Assembly (NCBI RefSeq): GCF_002286815.1
Contig: NZ_MUNM01000067.1
Span: forward strand, 1-64,000
Direction of reading: 5' to 3'
From: Pseudomonas sp. PICF141
GTDB taxonomy: Bacteria; Pseudomonadota; Gammaproteobacteria; Pseudomonadales; Pseudomonadaceae
Length of the DNA stretch: 64,000 bases
Part shown: positions 17,953-27,182 of the stretch, one piece after another
How the letters are laid out: every line of letters starts with the position of its first letter
How positions within the stretch are numbered: position 1 is the stretch's first letter
Position numbers and translations under genes: made by a program
The notes under the pieces: generated by a model
Told to the model about the DNA's origin: nothing
Database searches by the model: none
What the model saw: the letters and a program-made list of their open reading frames with translations, nothing else

Positions 17953-19248
17953 ATGGACGTCACCACTACCCTGAGCCTGGGCGATCCACTGGAACCCGCA
18001 CGCAAGGCCACCGCGCAGATGCTGCAAGAGCGCGAGCGCACTTTCTCGCTGCCGCAGCCGTTTTACTCTGACGAGCGGCTGTTTGATATCGACATGCAGG
18101 AAATCTTTCAGAAAGAGTGGTTGATCGCTGGCATGACCTGCGAGATCCCGACCAAGGGCAACTACCTGACCCTGCAAGTCGGCAAGAACCCGATCATCGT
18201 GATTCGTGGCGCCGATGGCGTGGTCCATGCGTTCCACAACGTCTGCCGTCACCGTGGTTCACGGCTGTGCACCAGCGAAAAAGGCAAAGTCGCCAAGCTG
18301 GTCTGCCACTATCACCAGTGGACGTATGAGCTGGACGGTCGCCTGCTGTTCGCCGGCACCGAGATGGGCGCCGACTTCGACATGAAGCAATACGGCCTCA
18401 AGCCGGTAAACGTAAAGACCGCGGGTGGCTACATCTTCATCAGCCTGTCGGAAAACCCGCCGGCCATTGATGACTTCCTGTCGACGCTGAACCATTACAT
18501 GGAACCGTACGACATGGAAAACACCAAGGTGGCGGTGCAAACCACCTTGATGGAGAAAGCCAACTGGAAACTGGTGCTGGAAAACAACCGCGAGTGCTAC
18601 CACTGCAACGCGTCGCACCCGGAACTGCTGAAAACCCTGCTGGAATGGGACGACGTCACCGACCCGCGTGCCGACCAGGCCTTCAAGGACCACGTCGCTG
18701 CGTCGGCCGCCGCCTGGGAAGCCGAGAAGATTCCTTACGCTCACGCCAGTTTCGGCCTGCGTAACCGCATCGTGCGCATGCCGCTGCTCAAGGGCACCGT
18801 GTCGATGACCATGGATGGCAAACAGGGCTGCGCCAAACTCATGGGCCGCATCAAGAACCCGGATCTGGGCTCGATGCGCATCCTGCACCTGCCGCACTCG
18901 TGGAACCACTGCATGGGCGACCACATCATCGTGTTCACCGTGTGGCCGATCAGCGCTCAGGAAACCATGGTCACCACCAAGTGGATCGTGCACAAGGACG
19001 CGGTCGAAGGCGTGGACTACGATGTGGAGCGCATGCGCCAGGTCTGGGATGCGACCAACGACCAGGACCGTCGCCTGGCCGAAGAAAACCAGCGCGGCAT
19101 CAACTCCACCGCGTACCAGCCAGGGCCTTACTCCAAGACCTATGAGTTTGGCGTGGTGAACTTTGTGGATTGGTACAGCGAGCGCATGCTGAACAACCTT
19201 GGGGCCGAGCCTGCGCCGTACCTCAAAGGGGTTCCGGTTCAAGGCTGA
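17953..19248 (+). CDS. gbcA: Glycine betaine demethylase, Rieske oxygenase component
   Basis: A protein of 431 residues starting at 17953 with GAGGAA seven bases upstream. The Rieske [2Fe-2S] ligands are Cys98, His100, Cys118 and His121 (NVCRHRG ... CHYHQW). The mononuclear iron site is in NNRECYHCNASH, with His217 and His222. It is a ring-hydroxylating-type oxygenase that oxidises a methyl group of glycine betaine, giving dimethylglycine and formaldehyde, with electrons from GbcB. It starts the aerobic glycine betaine pathway that the rest of the window completes. Divergent from gbcB; a REP hairpin follows its stop. Confidence 0.96.
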   Translation: MDVTTTLSLGDPLEPARKATAQMLQERERTFSLPQPFYSDERLFDIDMQEIFQKEWLIAGMTCEIPTKGNYLTLQVGKNPIIVIRGADGVVHAFHNVCRHRGSRLCTSEKGKVAKLVCHYHQWTYELDGRLLFAGTEMGADFDMKQYGLKPVNVKTAGGYIFISLSENPPAIDDFLSTLNHYMEPYDMENTKVAVQTTLMEKANWKLVLENNRECYHCNASHPELLKTLLEWDDVTDPRADQAFKDHVAASAAAWEAEKIPYAHASFGLRNRIVRMPLLKGTVSMTMDGKQGCAKLMGRIKNPDLGSMRILHLPHSWNHCMGDHIIVFTVWPISAQETMVTTKWIVHKDAVEGVDYDVERMRQVWDATNDQDRRLAEENQRGINSTAYQPGPYSKTYEFGVVNFVDWYSERMLNNLGAEPAPYLKGVPVQG

Positions 19249-19259
19249 CCTGTCACGCT

Positions 19260-19290
19260 GATCGTTCCCACGCTCCGCGTGGGAATGATC
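19260..19290. repeat. Single REP family A hairpin after gbcA
   Basis: GATCGTTCCCACGCTCCGCG followed by TGGGAATGATC. It touches the stop codon of the convergent phosphoesterase gene (19289). Confidence 0.85.
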
Positions 19291-20539
19291 AATGGGCTGA
19301 CGAACACCACCGCACCGATCCATCCTCGCCAATAAACGTCTCCTCGATGTTTTCCCCCACCAGCCGCACCTTCACATAACCGTTCAACACCCGATCCGGG
19401 TACGCCTCATCCCGCGCATTTTGCGTTTCCGACCACAGCACCCGCGAATGCCCGTTCAGCTCGCTGGCATTGCCGTAGGGAATCGCTCCGTGCCCGGCGC
19501 AGCGCGCATGCAGCCCGCCTTGTGCGGCATAGCAAATGCCGTTGTGCAAATGCCCCCAATACCAGTAATCCGGCTCACGCCCCAAGGCATCGCACACCGG
19601 TTGGTACAGCGCCGTCTTGTTGTGCCCGGTAATGTCGAACCCCTGATGATGACTGAGCACCATGATTTTCTTGCGCTGAGGCAGCCCCTTCATCCAGTCG
19701 ATCTGCTCCTGGTTCAGCGCACCGTCCATGTACAGGTTAATCGGATCCGAGGCATACGCCGTATCGAGGCCGATCACCAGCCAGTCATCGTTGTACAACG
19801 CAAAATAACTGGTGCCCTGCTGCGCCGGAAAACGCTTGGCCAATTCCTTGAAATAACCATGCGCGCCGCTGTACATCTCGTGGTTGGAGTTGAGGGTGAA
19901 CGAGCCCTGCTTGCCCATGGGCCAGCCGACCATGTCGACGTCTTCCTGGGAGTGGGTGCCGGCGTAATACACATCCCCCAGATGAACGGTGAAATCGGCC
20001 TGGGCCAGTTGCATCTGGTTGGCCACCGATACCGCCGGTGCATGGCTGTCGAACGGCCCGGTGCCCCAGTCGCCGGCGATGGCCAGGGTCACGTCACTGT
20101 CCATGCGCATCAACGCCGGGTTGGTGGCAAACGGTGCGTGATGCCGCAGGTTCTCGATCCACTTGAGCAGCGCCTCGCTCCACAACAGATCCAGCAGTTC
20201 CCATTTGCGACAACCGAGCAAGCTGCCGTCCTTGAGCACTCGGGTTTGCAGCTCGTCTGCCGATTGCGGCAAGGGAGTGGCGTTACCGATATGCAGGATC
20301 GACAATCCGTGGGCCAACTCCCACGGCACACTCGGTTGATCGTCGGGCAAGTCGCCGTTTTTGAGGACGTAGTGCGCCTGATCGTGGCCCCGTTTCAACA
20401 GCGCGACGATGGCCTCGTACTCCTTGGGTTCAAGCTCGCTGACGAGCTTCTTCCAGGCCATTTCCAGACGAGTGACCACGCCGTGCAGGCGCAGCTTGAC
20501 CTTGTCGTACTCGTGCTCCCAATGACTGACCAATGACAT
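19289..20539 (-). CDS. Calcineurin-like metallophosphoesterase
   Basis: A protein of 416 residues from the ATG at 20539, with GGAGG eight bases upstream. The two-metal site is recognisable: GDWGTG (Asp157), LGDVYYAG (Asp189), NSNHEM (Asn219-His220), LSHHQG and GHLHNG. The first 140 residues are an unassigned helical domain. There is no signal peptide, so it is probably cytoplasmic. The substrate is unknown. It lies 26 bases after the cytochrome c gene in the same direction, third in a GMC oxidoreductase - cytochrome c - phosphoesterase set; this pairing suggests a phosphorylated intermediate or a regulatory role, which is speculative. Confidence 0.82.
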   Translation of the reverse strand: MSLVSHWEHEYDKVKLRLHGVVTRLEMAWKKLVSELEPKEYEAIVALLKRGHDQAHYVLKNGDLPDDQPSVPWELAHGLSILHIGNATPLPQSADELQTRVLKDGSLLGCRKWELLDLLWSEALLKWIENLRHHAPFATNPALMRMDSDVTLAIAGDWGTGPFDSHAPAVSVANQMQLAQADFTVHLGDVYYAGTHSQEDVDMVGWPMGKQGSFTLNSNHEMYSGAHGYFKELAKRFPAQQGTSYFALYNDDWLVIGLDTAYASDPINLYMDGALNQEQIDWMKGLPQRKKIMVLSHHQGFDITGHNKTALYQPVCDALGREPDYWYWGHLHNGICYAAQGGLHARCAGHGAIPYGNASELNGHSRVLWSETQNARDEAYPDRVLNGYVKVRLVGENIEETFIGEDGSVRWCSSAH

Positions 20540-20565
20540 GTCGCGTTCCTCCATCCGTAGTGGAA

Positions 20566-22434
20566 TTACAGGGTTTTCATGAACTCGATGAGCGCCCGCT
20601 TATCGAGCTCCGACAGTTGCGTGCCGTACAGGTGGCCGCCGTTGTGGTTGCCCTCCAGGCGCGTGTCGTATTTGAAGTCCGCCGAGGCCTTCATCTGCTG
20701 GCCACTGGTGACGAAACCGACTTTGTCCTGGTCGTACACATCGGAGCCGGTGAAGAACACCAGCGGTCTCTTTTCCGGTGGTTGCAACAAATCCCACAGG
20801 GTCGGCACCGAACCGTTGTGCAAGTACGGCGCGCGCAACCAGACGCCGTCGGTGGGTGTGTTGCTATAGCTCTGGGTCTTGCGGTAGGCGCCAAAGTCGA
20901 ACGGCGATTTCTTGAAGCCATGGAAAGCCGTCACCAAACCATTGGTGAACGAGTTCAGCCGATGGGGATCGGTACCCAGTTCCTCAATGTTGGTGGTGAC
21001 CTGGCCGGTGTCGGTGCGGCCGAAATCATGGCAACCGGCGCAGTTGTTTTCCCAGACCGGTTTGCCCCGTGCGACCTTGGCCTGATCCAGCGCGAACGGC
21101 CAGGCCGGCGCCTTGTGGCCCAGCAGCCAGTTGGTCACTCGATTGAAGCTGGTCGGCAACACCGACTCGGGCGTTGCGCCCACGGCCATGGCCGCCGCGT
21201 AGTTACGCTCATGGATGTCGTTGTTGTTGCCGTCCCAGTGCAGGTACAGCGATTCCCGAGGCTTCTGGTTCCAGACTTGCGGCAAGTCGACGGTGCCGAT
21301 GGTCGAGTCATCCGGGAAGCCGAACACCACCATTTTCGTCGGGTTGAACGTGTCGGTGCGCCCCGGCCCTTGCGGGGCGCGCAGGCGTTGCCAGGCATAG
21401 GCCTGCTTCTGCTTGACCAGCGCGCTCGTGGCCATCGGAATGATCACGTAGCGGTTGTACAGGCGCTCGAAGAATCCGAGCTGGAACTTGCTGTTGATCG
21501 CCGTCATCACCGCCTCAGGGGTGAATGTCGGGTCACTGGCGCAATTGTAGGCAAACCACTGGAAGGCCTGCAGCTGCAGGGTATTGGCCGGCGCGGTGGC
21601 CACCGGGATGGCGACGTCGCTGGTAGTGGCCCGGTAGGAACCGGTGTGGCACAGGGCACAGTTGGGTTCCACGGTCGGGTAACCGATCTGCCGCTTGGCC
21701 ATGCCGATCGGCAGGTCCTTGCCGTTCTCGTAGAGGAAACCGAAAACTTCGTAGCCGCCGGGTTTCGGCAGCTTATCCGGGCACATCTGCGGCAATACGG
21801 CGAACAGGTAATAGGGAATCCGCGCTTCGATGCCCAGGCCGATGGCGCCGTATTTGTAGTGGTCCTCATCGGAGGCGTATTGCTCTGCCGGCACCACCCG
21901 CAGCATCTGGTACCAGGTTTCGTAGCCGATAAATCCCAGCGCCAGCACCACGACCAGTGTGGCGACTTTGAAGCTGTGCCGCTGCCAGCGTCGCGCCCAG
22001 GCTGCGCGCCACGCATGCCAGCCGTCGCGGAGCAATGCCCAGGGTCGATTGGCCGGCGCGCTACCCAGGTACAGCAGAACCCCCAGGATCAGGAACAGGC
22101 TCAGATCGCCCAGCAGCATCGGTACGAATACCTGAGCCTGGTTGCTGGTGTTGATCAGGTAGATCCAGAACGCCACGGCAACCAATCGGGACAGCACGCA
22201 CAGCCATGAATGCACGACGTATTTTGGCGCGTTGAAACCTGACGGCATGTAGAACAGGCTGATCCCCACCAGCAGCATGCCGGCGTTTTCCAGCCATGGA
22301 TCGGAGAGTTGCGGCGGCATCCCGAGCATCGAGGTCAGCAACGCCGGCGCGAACAGCGCCGGAATTGCGAAGACCATGTTCATCACAATGCCTAGCCAGA
22401 TGAAGCGTTGAAACCAGCGGATGTAACTGTCCAT
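20566..22434 (-). CDS. Membrane-anchored di-haem cytochrome c
   Basis: A protein of about 622 residues. Four or five hydrophobic helices span roughly residues 8-36, 50-64, 75-95, 102-124 and 156-172. Two haem c motifs follow, CALCH (259-263) and CAGCH (465-469). The C-terminal part, with LRAPYLHNGSVPTLWDLL, resembles the di-haem cytochrome/peroxidase-like proteins that accept electrons from dehydrogenases. Start choice: ATG at 22434 has AGGA ten bases upstream, while the ATG at 22443 abuts the AGGA. As part of the GMC oxidoreductase operon it is a candidate electron carrier from that enzyme to the respiratory chain. Confidence 0.8.
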   Translation of the reverse strand: MDSYIRWFQRFIWLGIVMNMVFAIPALFAPALLTSMLGMPPQLSDPWLENAGMLLVGISLFYMPSGFNAPKYVVHSWLCVLSRLVAVAFWIYLINTSNQAQVFVPMLLGDLSLFLILGVLLYLGSAPANRPWALLRDGWHAWRAAWARRWQRHSFKVATLVVVLALGFIGYETWYQMLRVVPAEQYASDEDHYKYGAIGLGIEARIPYYLFAVLPQMCPDKLPKPGGYEVFGFLYENGKDLPIGMAKRQIGYPTVEPNCALCHTGSYRATTSDVAIPVATAPANTLQLQAFQWFAYNCASDPTFTPEAVMTAINSKFQLGFFERLYNRYVIIPMATSALVKQKQAYAWQRLRAPQGPGRTDTFNPTKMVVFGFPDDSTIGTVDLPQVWNQKPRESLYLHWDGNNNDIHERNYAAAMAVGATPESVLPTSFNRVTNWLLGHKAPAWPFALDQAKVARGKPVWENNCAGCHDFGRTDTGQVTTNIEELGTDPHRLNSFTNGLVTAFHGFKKSPFDFGAYRKTQSYSNTPTDGVWLRAPYLHNGSVPTLWDLLQPPEKRPLVFFTGSDVYDQDKVGFVTSGQQMKASADFKYDTRLEGNHNGGHLYGTQLSELDKRALIEFMKTL

Positions 22435-22507
22435 GGCATCCATTTCCTTTTTTGACCCAATCCACCAACAAATCTTGAGTGGGCACATACCTGTGGCTAG
22501 AGGCTTT

Positions 22508-22639
22508 TGTGGCGAGGGGGCTTGCCCCCGTTCGGCTGCGAAGCAGTCGTGAAACCTGCAATCGCGGTGTTCCTGAATGACCGCATTTGCCAATTTTGGA
22601 CCGCTTCGCGGCCCAACGGGGGCAAGCCCCCTCGCCACA
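22508..22639. repeat. REP family B pair inside the GMC-cytochrome operon
   Basis: Arms TGTGGCGAGGGGGCTTGCCC (22508) and the complement ending at 22639, in the 233-base gap between the GMC oxidoreductase and cytochrome c genes. Confidence 0.9.
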
Positions 22640-22667
22640 ACAAGCACCCGGCCACAGGTAAGCAGTG

Positions 22668-25600
22668 CTAGCCGAGGGCGGTTTTCTCCAGATGCTGCAG
22701 GATGATCGGGTACACATCGAGCACCGCATTCTTGCCGAACATGCAGTCGATATGCCCGTAACCCGGCACCACATGCCGGCTGTAGCGCTCCGGTCCATGG
22801 GCTTTGCACACGCGCTCATAGGTCTTGAGCGTGCTTTCCGGCAGGTAGCACTGGTTGTCTTCGCCGCTGATGAAACAGATCGGCATGGTCAGCCGGTCGA
22901 AGTGCGGCATGTAGACGTCCTGGCCTTTGAAATCCACCAGATGGCCTTTGCGCAGGATCAACGCCAGGTGCTCGAAGGTTTGCATGTTCGATTCGCCGAA
23001 CAGCTCATGCAGGTTGTCGTGCAGGGTGTCGTTGAGCGTGTCGTGGCGGTACAGCGATGCGTACATGAAAGTGATGCGATGGCACACCGGGTTGGTGCAG
23101 TAGCCTTGGGCCTCGATGCGGGCGTAGCCGTTGAGGGCCTTGTCGTAAAGTTTGTTGAACCAGCTCTCCTTGTTGTCGGCATACGCGGTGAGGGATTTGA
23201 TGCCGATGGCGTCAAGCATCCCCGGAAGGTGCAGGCCGGCCTTGAGCCCGGTTGCCGTGGCGACCACCGTATCCGCGGCAATCTGCGAACACACCACCGA
23301 CCGCACGCCCTGCAACCCGGCCAGCAGCGACATGAAGAAAGTCGTCGCCCCGTAGCAATGCACCACGCATTGCACGTCCGCGGCCTTGGTCGCTTGCTGG
23401 ATCTGCGCGATGGCGGCCTTGAAGTCGTACTGCGCAATCTGATCGCCGTTCCATTCGTGCTTGCTGGCCGGTATCAGAATGCTGACCCGGAAATCCAGCA
23501 ACCAGACGTCGTATTCATGCTTGCACAAGTACTCCAGCAGGTTGGTCTGGATGGTGTCGGTGGAGAAAATATTCGAACCCACCCCCAAGCCATGCACCAG
23601 CATCACCGGCCCTTTGCTGCCACCCTGGTAACGGGTCAGGCGTAGCTGTACGTTGTCTTCGGTCTGGAAGAACTGCACGCTCGGGATCGGCGCATCCAAT
23701 GGGCGTTTCTGCCGCGGCGGTGCATCGGGATTGAAGTAAATGTCGCCAGCGAATACCCCGCCGTAGCTCTCCCACAAGATGCCGGCGAAGAACTTGCCGA
23801 ACCGCGCCAGACCTTCGATGCGCTCGCGTTCGTTGCGCGCGTTGAGCACCTTCATGGTGGTCATCTGCTTGGCGAAATCGGCGGGATGGATGTGCATCAC
23901 CCCCGAGCCCAGCACTTCACCGCTCTTGTCCGACCCGCGATACAGCGTCACGTAAAGGGTGCTGGTGTCGTGCCAGACATTCAGCACGCCGTTGTCTTCG
24001 GGCACGGTCTTGAACGCACTGAAGAAATAATCGCTGCCGTCCTCGGCGGTCAGTTTCATGTCGTAATTCATGTGCCGCACGCCCACCTGTTCCTGATATT
24101 CCTCGAACAGGTTGAACACGCCATTGCTGGCGGTCAGCGGTTCCGGTGAAAGAGCCGGCGCATCGAGCGTGCCGACCAACGTTGCGGCGTGTTCCGGTTC
24201 CTTGATCATGCGGTTGAGGTCGTTGGCGGTGATGGTCAAAGTGAACTCGATCGGCGAGTTCTCCGACTCGCCACGTTTGGCCGCCGCTTCGTAGAGTTTG
24301 AGATCCGTGCCTTGAGGCTGAGTGAACGCCTTGGAGAAATAGCCTTTCATGGTTTCGGTGAACTGCACGCCAAGGGTTGGCGGTGCCACCTGTTTGCGCG
24401 GTGCCGAAGGCAGCGTGTAGTCGATGTGCCAACCGCGATCGGCCGCCAGCAGCCCCATGTTGCGCTCGCTCACGGCAGAAATGGTCAGCAGCGGATTGAC
24501 CGCCAGGGAAGTCGGAATCACCGCACCGTCGGCCACGTACAACCCGGCGTAGACATCGGTGCCACGGGTGCTGCTGAATACCTGCCCCTTGTGGTTGACC
24601 ACGCCCTGCTCCGCGTCCTCGCCCATCACGCAACCGCCCAACGGGTGAACGGAAACGATGCTGTGTTTGAGCAGCTCGGTCCAGATCGGATTCTCCACCC
24701 AGATCCCGCCTAATGCCTTGGTGCTCTGGTGCAGTCGCTCGTTACCGAGTTTGACGTTTTCCTGCTCGCCAACACCCGGCCAGTCGATGCGCAACTGATC
24801 CTTACTGTCGAGCACCATGCGACCCTTGCCGTCGTCGTGGCTCATGATCAGGTAGGTCTGCATGTTGTGCAGAGCGCCGTGATACGGGCCGCGCAGGAAG
24901 CTTTCGGTTTCGCGCCCGGCGTACTTGAGCTTGCCGGCGAAGCTGTCATCGGTGGGCTTGCCGATCAAACCGGCGAATGCGGCCATGCTTGGCACCATCG
25001 GCCGGCCGAGTGCGCCGGGGATCGAGCCTTCTTCGATGACCATGCGGCTGCGCCAGTCGCCTTCGGTGCGCATGTCGATGATCGAGGTGATGCACGGGCC
25101 GACCGGTTTCATTTCACTGGCCGGATGGGCGCCGAAACCGATGCCGTTGATCGCTTGGTCACAGTTGTGGCCAAAGCCGAGAATGTCACCGTTGCCGCTC
25201 ATGTTCTCGCCGAGCTGATTGGACGTCGACAAACCTTTGTCCCGCGAGCGCAGGAGAATTTCGGTGGAACCCAGGGTGCCCGCCGAAACCACGACGACGT
25301 CAGCCTTGACGAACAGCGTCGGTGCCGAGAACTTCTCGCGGCCGCTGTCCAGGTACTGGAAATGCACGACCCAGCCGTCGGCGTCGCGTTCCAGATGTCG
25401 CACCTCGGCCTGACAGAAAATCTCTGCGCCGTGGTTCCAGGCATCCGGCAGGTAATTCATCAGCGTGGTGTTCTTGGCCTTGTTGTTACAGCCCGACACG
25501 CAGTCGCCGCAGTGATTGCATGGCAGTTGCTCGACGCCGACGTGGTTGAGATTGTTCGGCAGTTTGTCGAAGGTCACGTTGATCGGCGGTTTGTAGAAAT

Positions 25601-26120
25601 GCGCCCCTTGCTTGAGATACTCCGCAGATTTTTTGTTGGCCTCCAGTTTCGGCAGCACCGGCGAGGTGCTTGGGTAGGGATTGGGCTTGAGCATTTCCCG
25701 AGCGCGGGCGTACCCATCCTTGAGTAACGTGTCCCGGTGTTCACGCACTGCCAGCGGCCAGCGCGGATCGTCGAACACGCCGGGCTCCGGTTCCAGCGCA
25801 ACGTTGGCATTGATCAGCGACGTGCCGCCCAGGCCGCAACCGACCACCACGTTCTGCTGGGCATTGACGTGCAGGTCGAACAGCCCGGTACGCGAACCGA
25901 TGTGCCCGTCCGGGTCATGGACTTGCAACTCTTCGGTGGCCGCCAACATCGTATTGGGGTATTCGCCGGGCTGGATTTCCCGGCCCCGCTCCAGCAGGCA
26001 CACCCGCTTGCCGGCCCGGGAAAGGCGCGAGGCCGCGATCCCGCCGCCGTAGCCGGAGCCGATGACAATCACGTCGTAATGTTCCTTGATGTCGCTGATG
26101 GGCGTGGCGATCCGTGGCAT
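22668..26120 (-). CDS. GMC oxidoreductase fused to an alpha/beta hydrolase (cholesterol-oxidase-like)
   Basis: A protein of 1150 residues in three parts. Residues 14-565 form a GMC flavoprotein: FAD motif VIGSGYGGGIAA, GCGLGGTSLINA near 94, and active-site VHPLGGCVMG (His492) and Asn542. Residues 201-211 read CNHCGDCVSGC, a CxxCxxCxxxC spacing. Residues about 590-800 are a linking beta-rich domain. Residues 815-1150 are an alpha/beta hydrolase with VHGLGVGSN (oxyanion loop), VHCYGA with Cys922 where serine is usual, Asp1088 (SGEDNQC) and His1123 (GYGHIDC). No signal peptide is visible. It probably oxidises an alcohol group on a bulky, perhaps sterol- or terpenoid-like substrate and then cleaves an ester, lactone or thioester; the substrate is unknown. 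It is the first gene of a minus-strand set with the cytochrome c and phosphoesterase genes. Confidence 0.85.
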   Translation of the reverse strand: MPRIATPISDIKEHYDVIVIGSGYGGGIAASRLSRAGKRVCLLERGREIQPGEYPNTMLAATEELQVHDPDGHIGSRTGLFDLHVNAQQNVVVGCGLGGTSLINANVALEPEPGVFDDPRWPLAVREHRDTLLKDGYARAREMLKPNPYPSTSPVLPKLEANKKSAEYLKQGAHFYKPPINVTFDKLPNNLNHVGVEQLPCNHCGDCVSGCNNKAKNTTLMNYLPDAWNHGAEIFCQAEVRHLERDADGWVVHFQYLDSGREKFSAPTLFVKADVVVVSAGTLGSTEILLRSRDKGLSTSNQLGENMSGNGDILGFGHNCDQAINGIGFGAHPASEMKPVGPCITSIIDMRTEGDWRSRMVIEEGSIPGALGRPMVPSMAAFAGLIGKPTDDSFAGKLKYAGRETESFLRGPYHGALHNMQTYLIMSHDDGKGRMVLDSKDQLRIDWPGVGEQENVKLGNERLHQSTKALGGIWVENPIWTELLKHSIVSVHPLGGCVMGEDAEQGVVNHKGQVFSSTRGTDVYAGLYVADGAVIPTSLAVNPLLTISAVSERNMGLLAADRGWHIDYTLPSAPRKQVAPPTLGVQFTETMKGYFSKAFTQPQGTDLKLYEAAAKRGESENSPIEFTLTITANDLNRMIKEPEHAATLVGTLDAPALSPEPLTASNGVFNLFEEYQEQVGVRHMNYDMKLTAEDGSDYFFSAFKTVPEDNGVLNVWHDTSTLYVTLYRGSDKSGEVLGSGVMHIHPADFAKQMTTMKVLNARNERERIEGLARFGKFFAGILWESYGGVFAGDIYFNPDAPPRQKRPLDAPIPSVQFFQTEDNVQLRLTRYQGGSKGPVMLVHGLGVGSNIFSTDTIQTNLLEYLCKHEYDVWLLDFRVSILIPASKHEWNGDQIAQYDFKAAIAQIQQATKAADVQCVVHCYGATTFFMSLLAGLQGVRSVVCSQIAADTVVATATGLKAGLHLPGMLDAIGIKSLTAYADNKESWFNKLYDKALNGYARIEAQGYCTNPVCHRITFMYASLYRHDTLNDTLHDNLHELFGESNMQTFEHLALILRKGHLVDFKGQDVYMPHFDRLTMPICFISGEDNQCYLPESTLKTYERVCKAHGPERYSRHVVPGYGHIDCMFGKNAVLDVYPIILQHLEKTALG

Positions 26121-27182
26121 GGGTCATTTCCTCTCAGGCAGGTGGGCAACTCTGTGGTTGCCTGCAATCGATAAACGAACAAACACTTGGTCGCCGGGCA
26201 CGGTCGAGCCTCAACGGCAGCGGCGTCAGGGTATGGAAAGGCTTCGGGTGCTATAGGCGAGCGCGCTGATTGGTAGCGCGACGGTGAATCCGTTTACGCA
26301 GCAAGGTGGCGGGTGTCGGGACACAGGTCACGCAAGGGCTTGGGTGCTGACGTGGCTGGCTATCCATCACGCGTTCTCCCTGAACCAGATGTGGATAAGT
26401 GACGGCTATCCTTTGTGCCATGAGAGTGAAGACAGGCGACAGATCGAAGTCAAGAAGCGCCTTAGAACTGTATGAAATCTGATCTATCGCGTTGTGGCCT
26501 ATAGGGGCCGTGGCTTGCAGGGTTTAGCGAACAAGTTATCCACATCTCCACCCACAGCTATTGGGGACAACTGCGGACGAGAGCGCAAATTTATTCACAA
26601 AAAAGGAAGAAAAACCGTGACTTATCCGCAAGCAGGGTTTTATGCAGGCGATGATCATTTTTTGATCAGAAGCCTGTAAGGCACGGTTTATATGGCGCGT
26701 AGACGACGGCGAACACCTTATCCACAGAAGCGCCAACAGACTTTGGGGGCAACTTTGCAGGTTCTGTGGAAAACCGCTGAAAGCCGCAAGAATTGCGGGT
26801 TTGCGCAAGAATCAATGAAGGAAAACGAGCAATTGAACATTATTTGATCAACTCGCTGTAAGCCACGGTTTGTATAGCTTGTAGCGGACAGCGAACATCT
26901 TATCCACAGAAGCGCCAACAGAGATTGGGGGCAAGTATCAGCTTGCAAGCGCCATCACTCTGTGGAAAAAGCTCGAAAAAACCGTGGCTTAGGCTGGTTA
27001 TTTTTTGTACGGAAGGCTGCAGGGCTTGCTGGGCATGGGGTGTAGCGAGGGGCGAACATGTTATCCACAGAAGCGCTAACAGGGATTGTGGGTAAATGCC
27101 CAACCCTGGGTCAGGCAACATCGATGGTGAATGTCAGTCTGTCATCGCGGGCAGGCTCGCTTGTCGCAGGTGTTCGATATTC
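26121..27182. other. Long non-coding region with a DnaA-box-rich tandem repeat
   Basis: This 1062-base stretch has no credible gene on either strand. The right 600 bases are a degenerate tandem repeat. Perfect TTATCCACA nonamers lie at 26390-26398 (minus), 26536-26544, 26718-26726, 26900-26908 and 27061-27069 (plus). Relaxed boxes fitting TTWTNCACA lie at 26591-26599 (plus), 26765-26773 and 26961-26969 (minus), and a one-mismatch box at 26622-26630. TTGATCA occurs at about 26661 and 26853. The stretch 26121-26380 shows nothing recognisable apart from the promoter side of the GMC gene. Confidence 0.8.
26500..27092 (+). repeat. Degenerate tandem repeat, about 182/182/161-base period, each unit with a DnaA box
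   Basis: Four units aligned on TTATCCACA. The best conserved core runs from a CTGTAAG-CACGGTTT block through GCGAACATC-TTATCCACA to GAAGCGCCAACAGA and a TTGGGGGCAA block (26672-26752 and 26855-26935). The last unit (about 27040-27092) and first unit (26502-26570) keep only the GCGAACA-TTATCCACA centre and parts of the flanks. Units two and three also carry an inverted TTTTCCACA 39 and 53 bases downstream. Confidence 0.85.

Noticed and set aside
26390..27069. Chromosomal origin of replication
   Set aside because: The DnaA boxes suggest it, but no dnaA, dnaN, rpmH or rnpA gene is nearby and no A/T-rich 13-mer run was seen, so oriC is unlikely. A titration or regulatory locus fits better.
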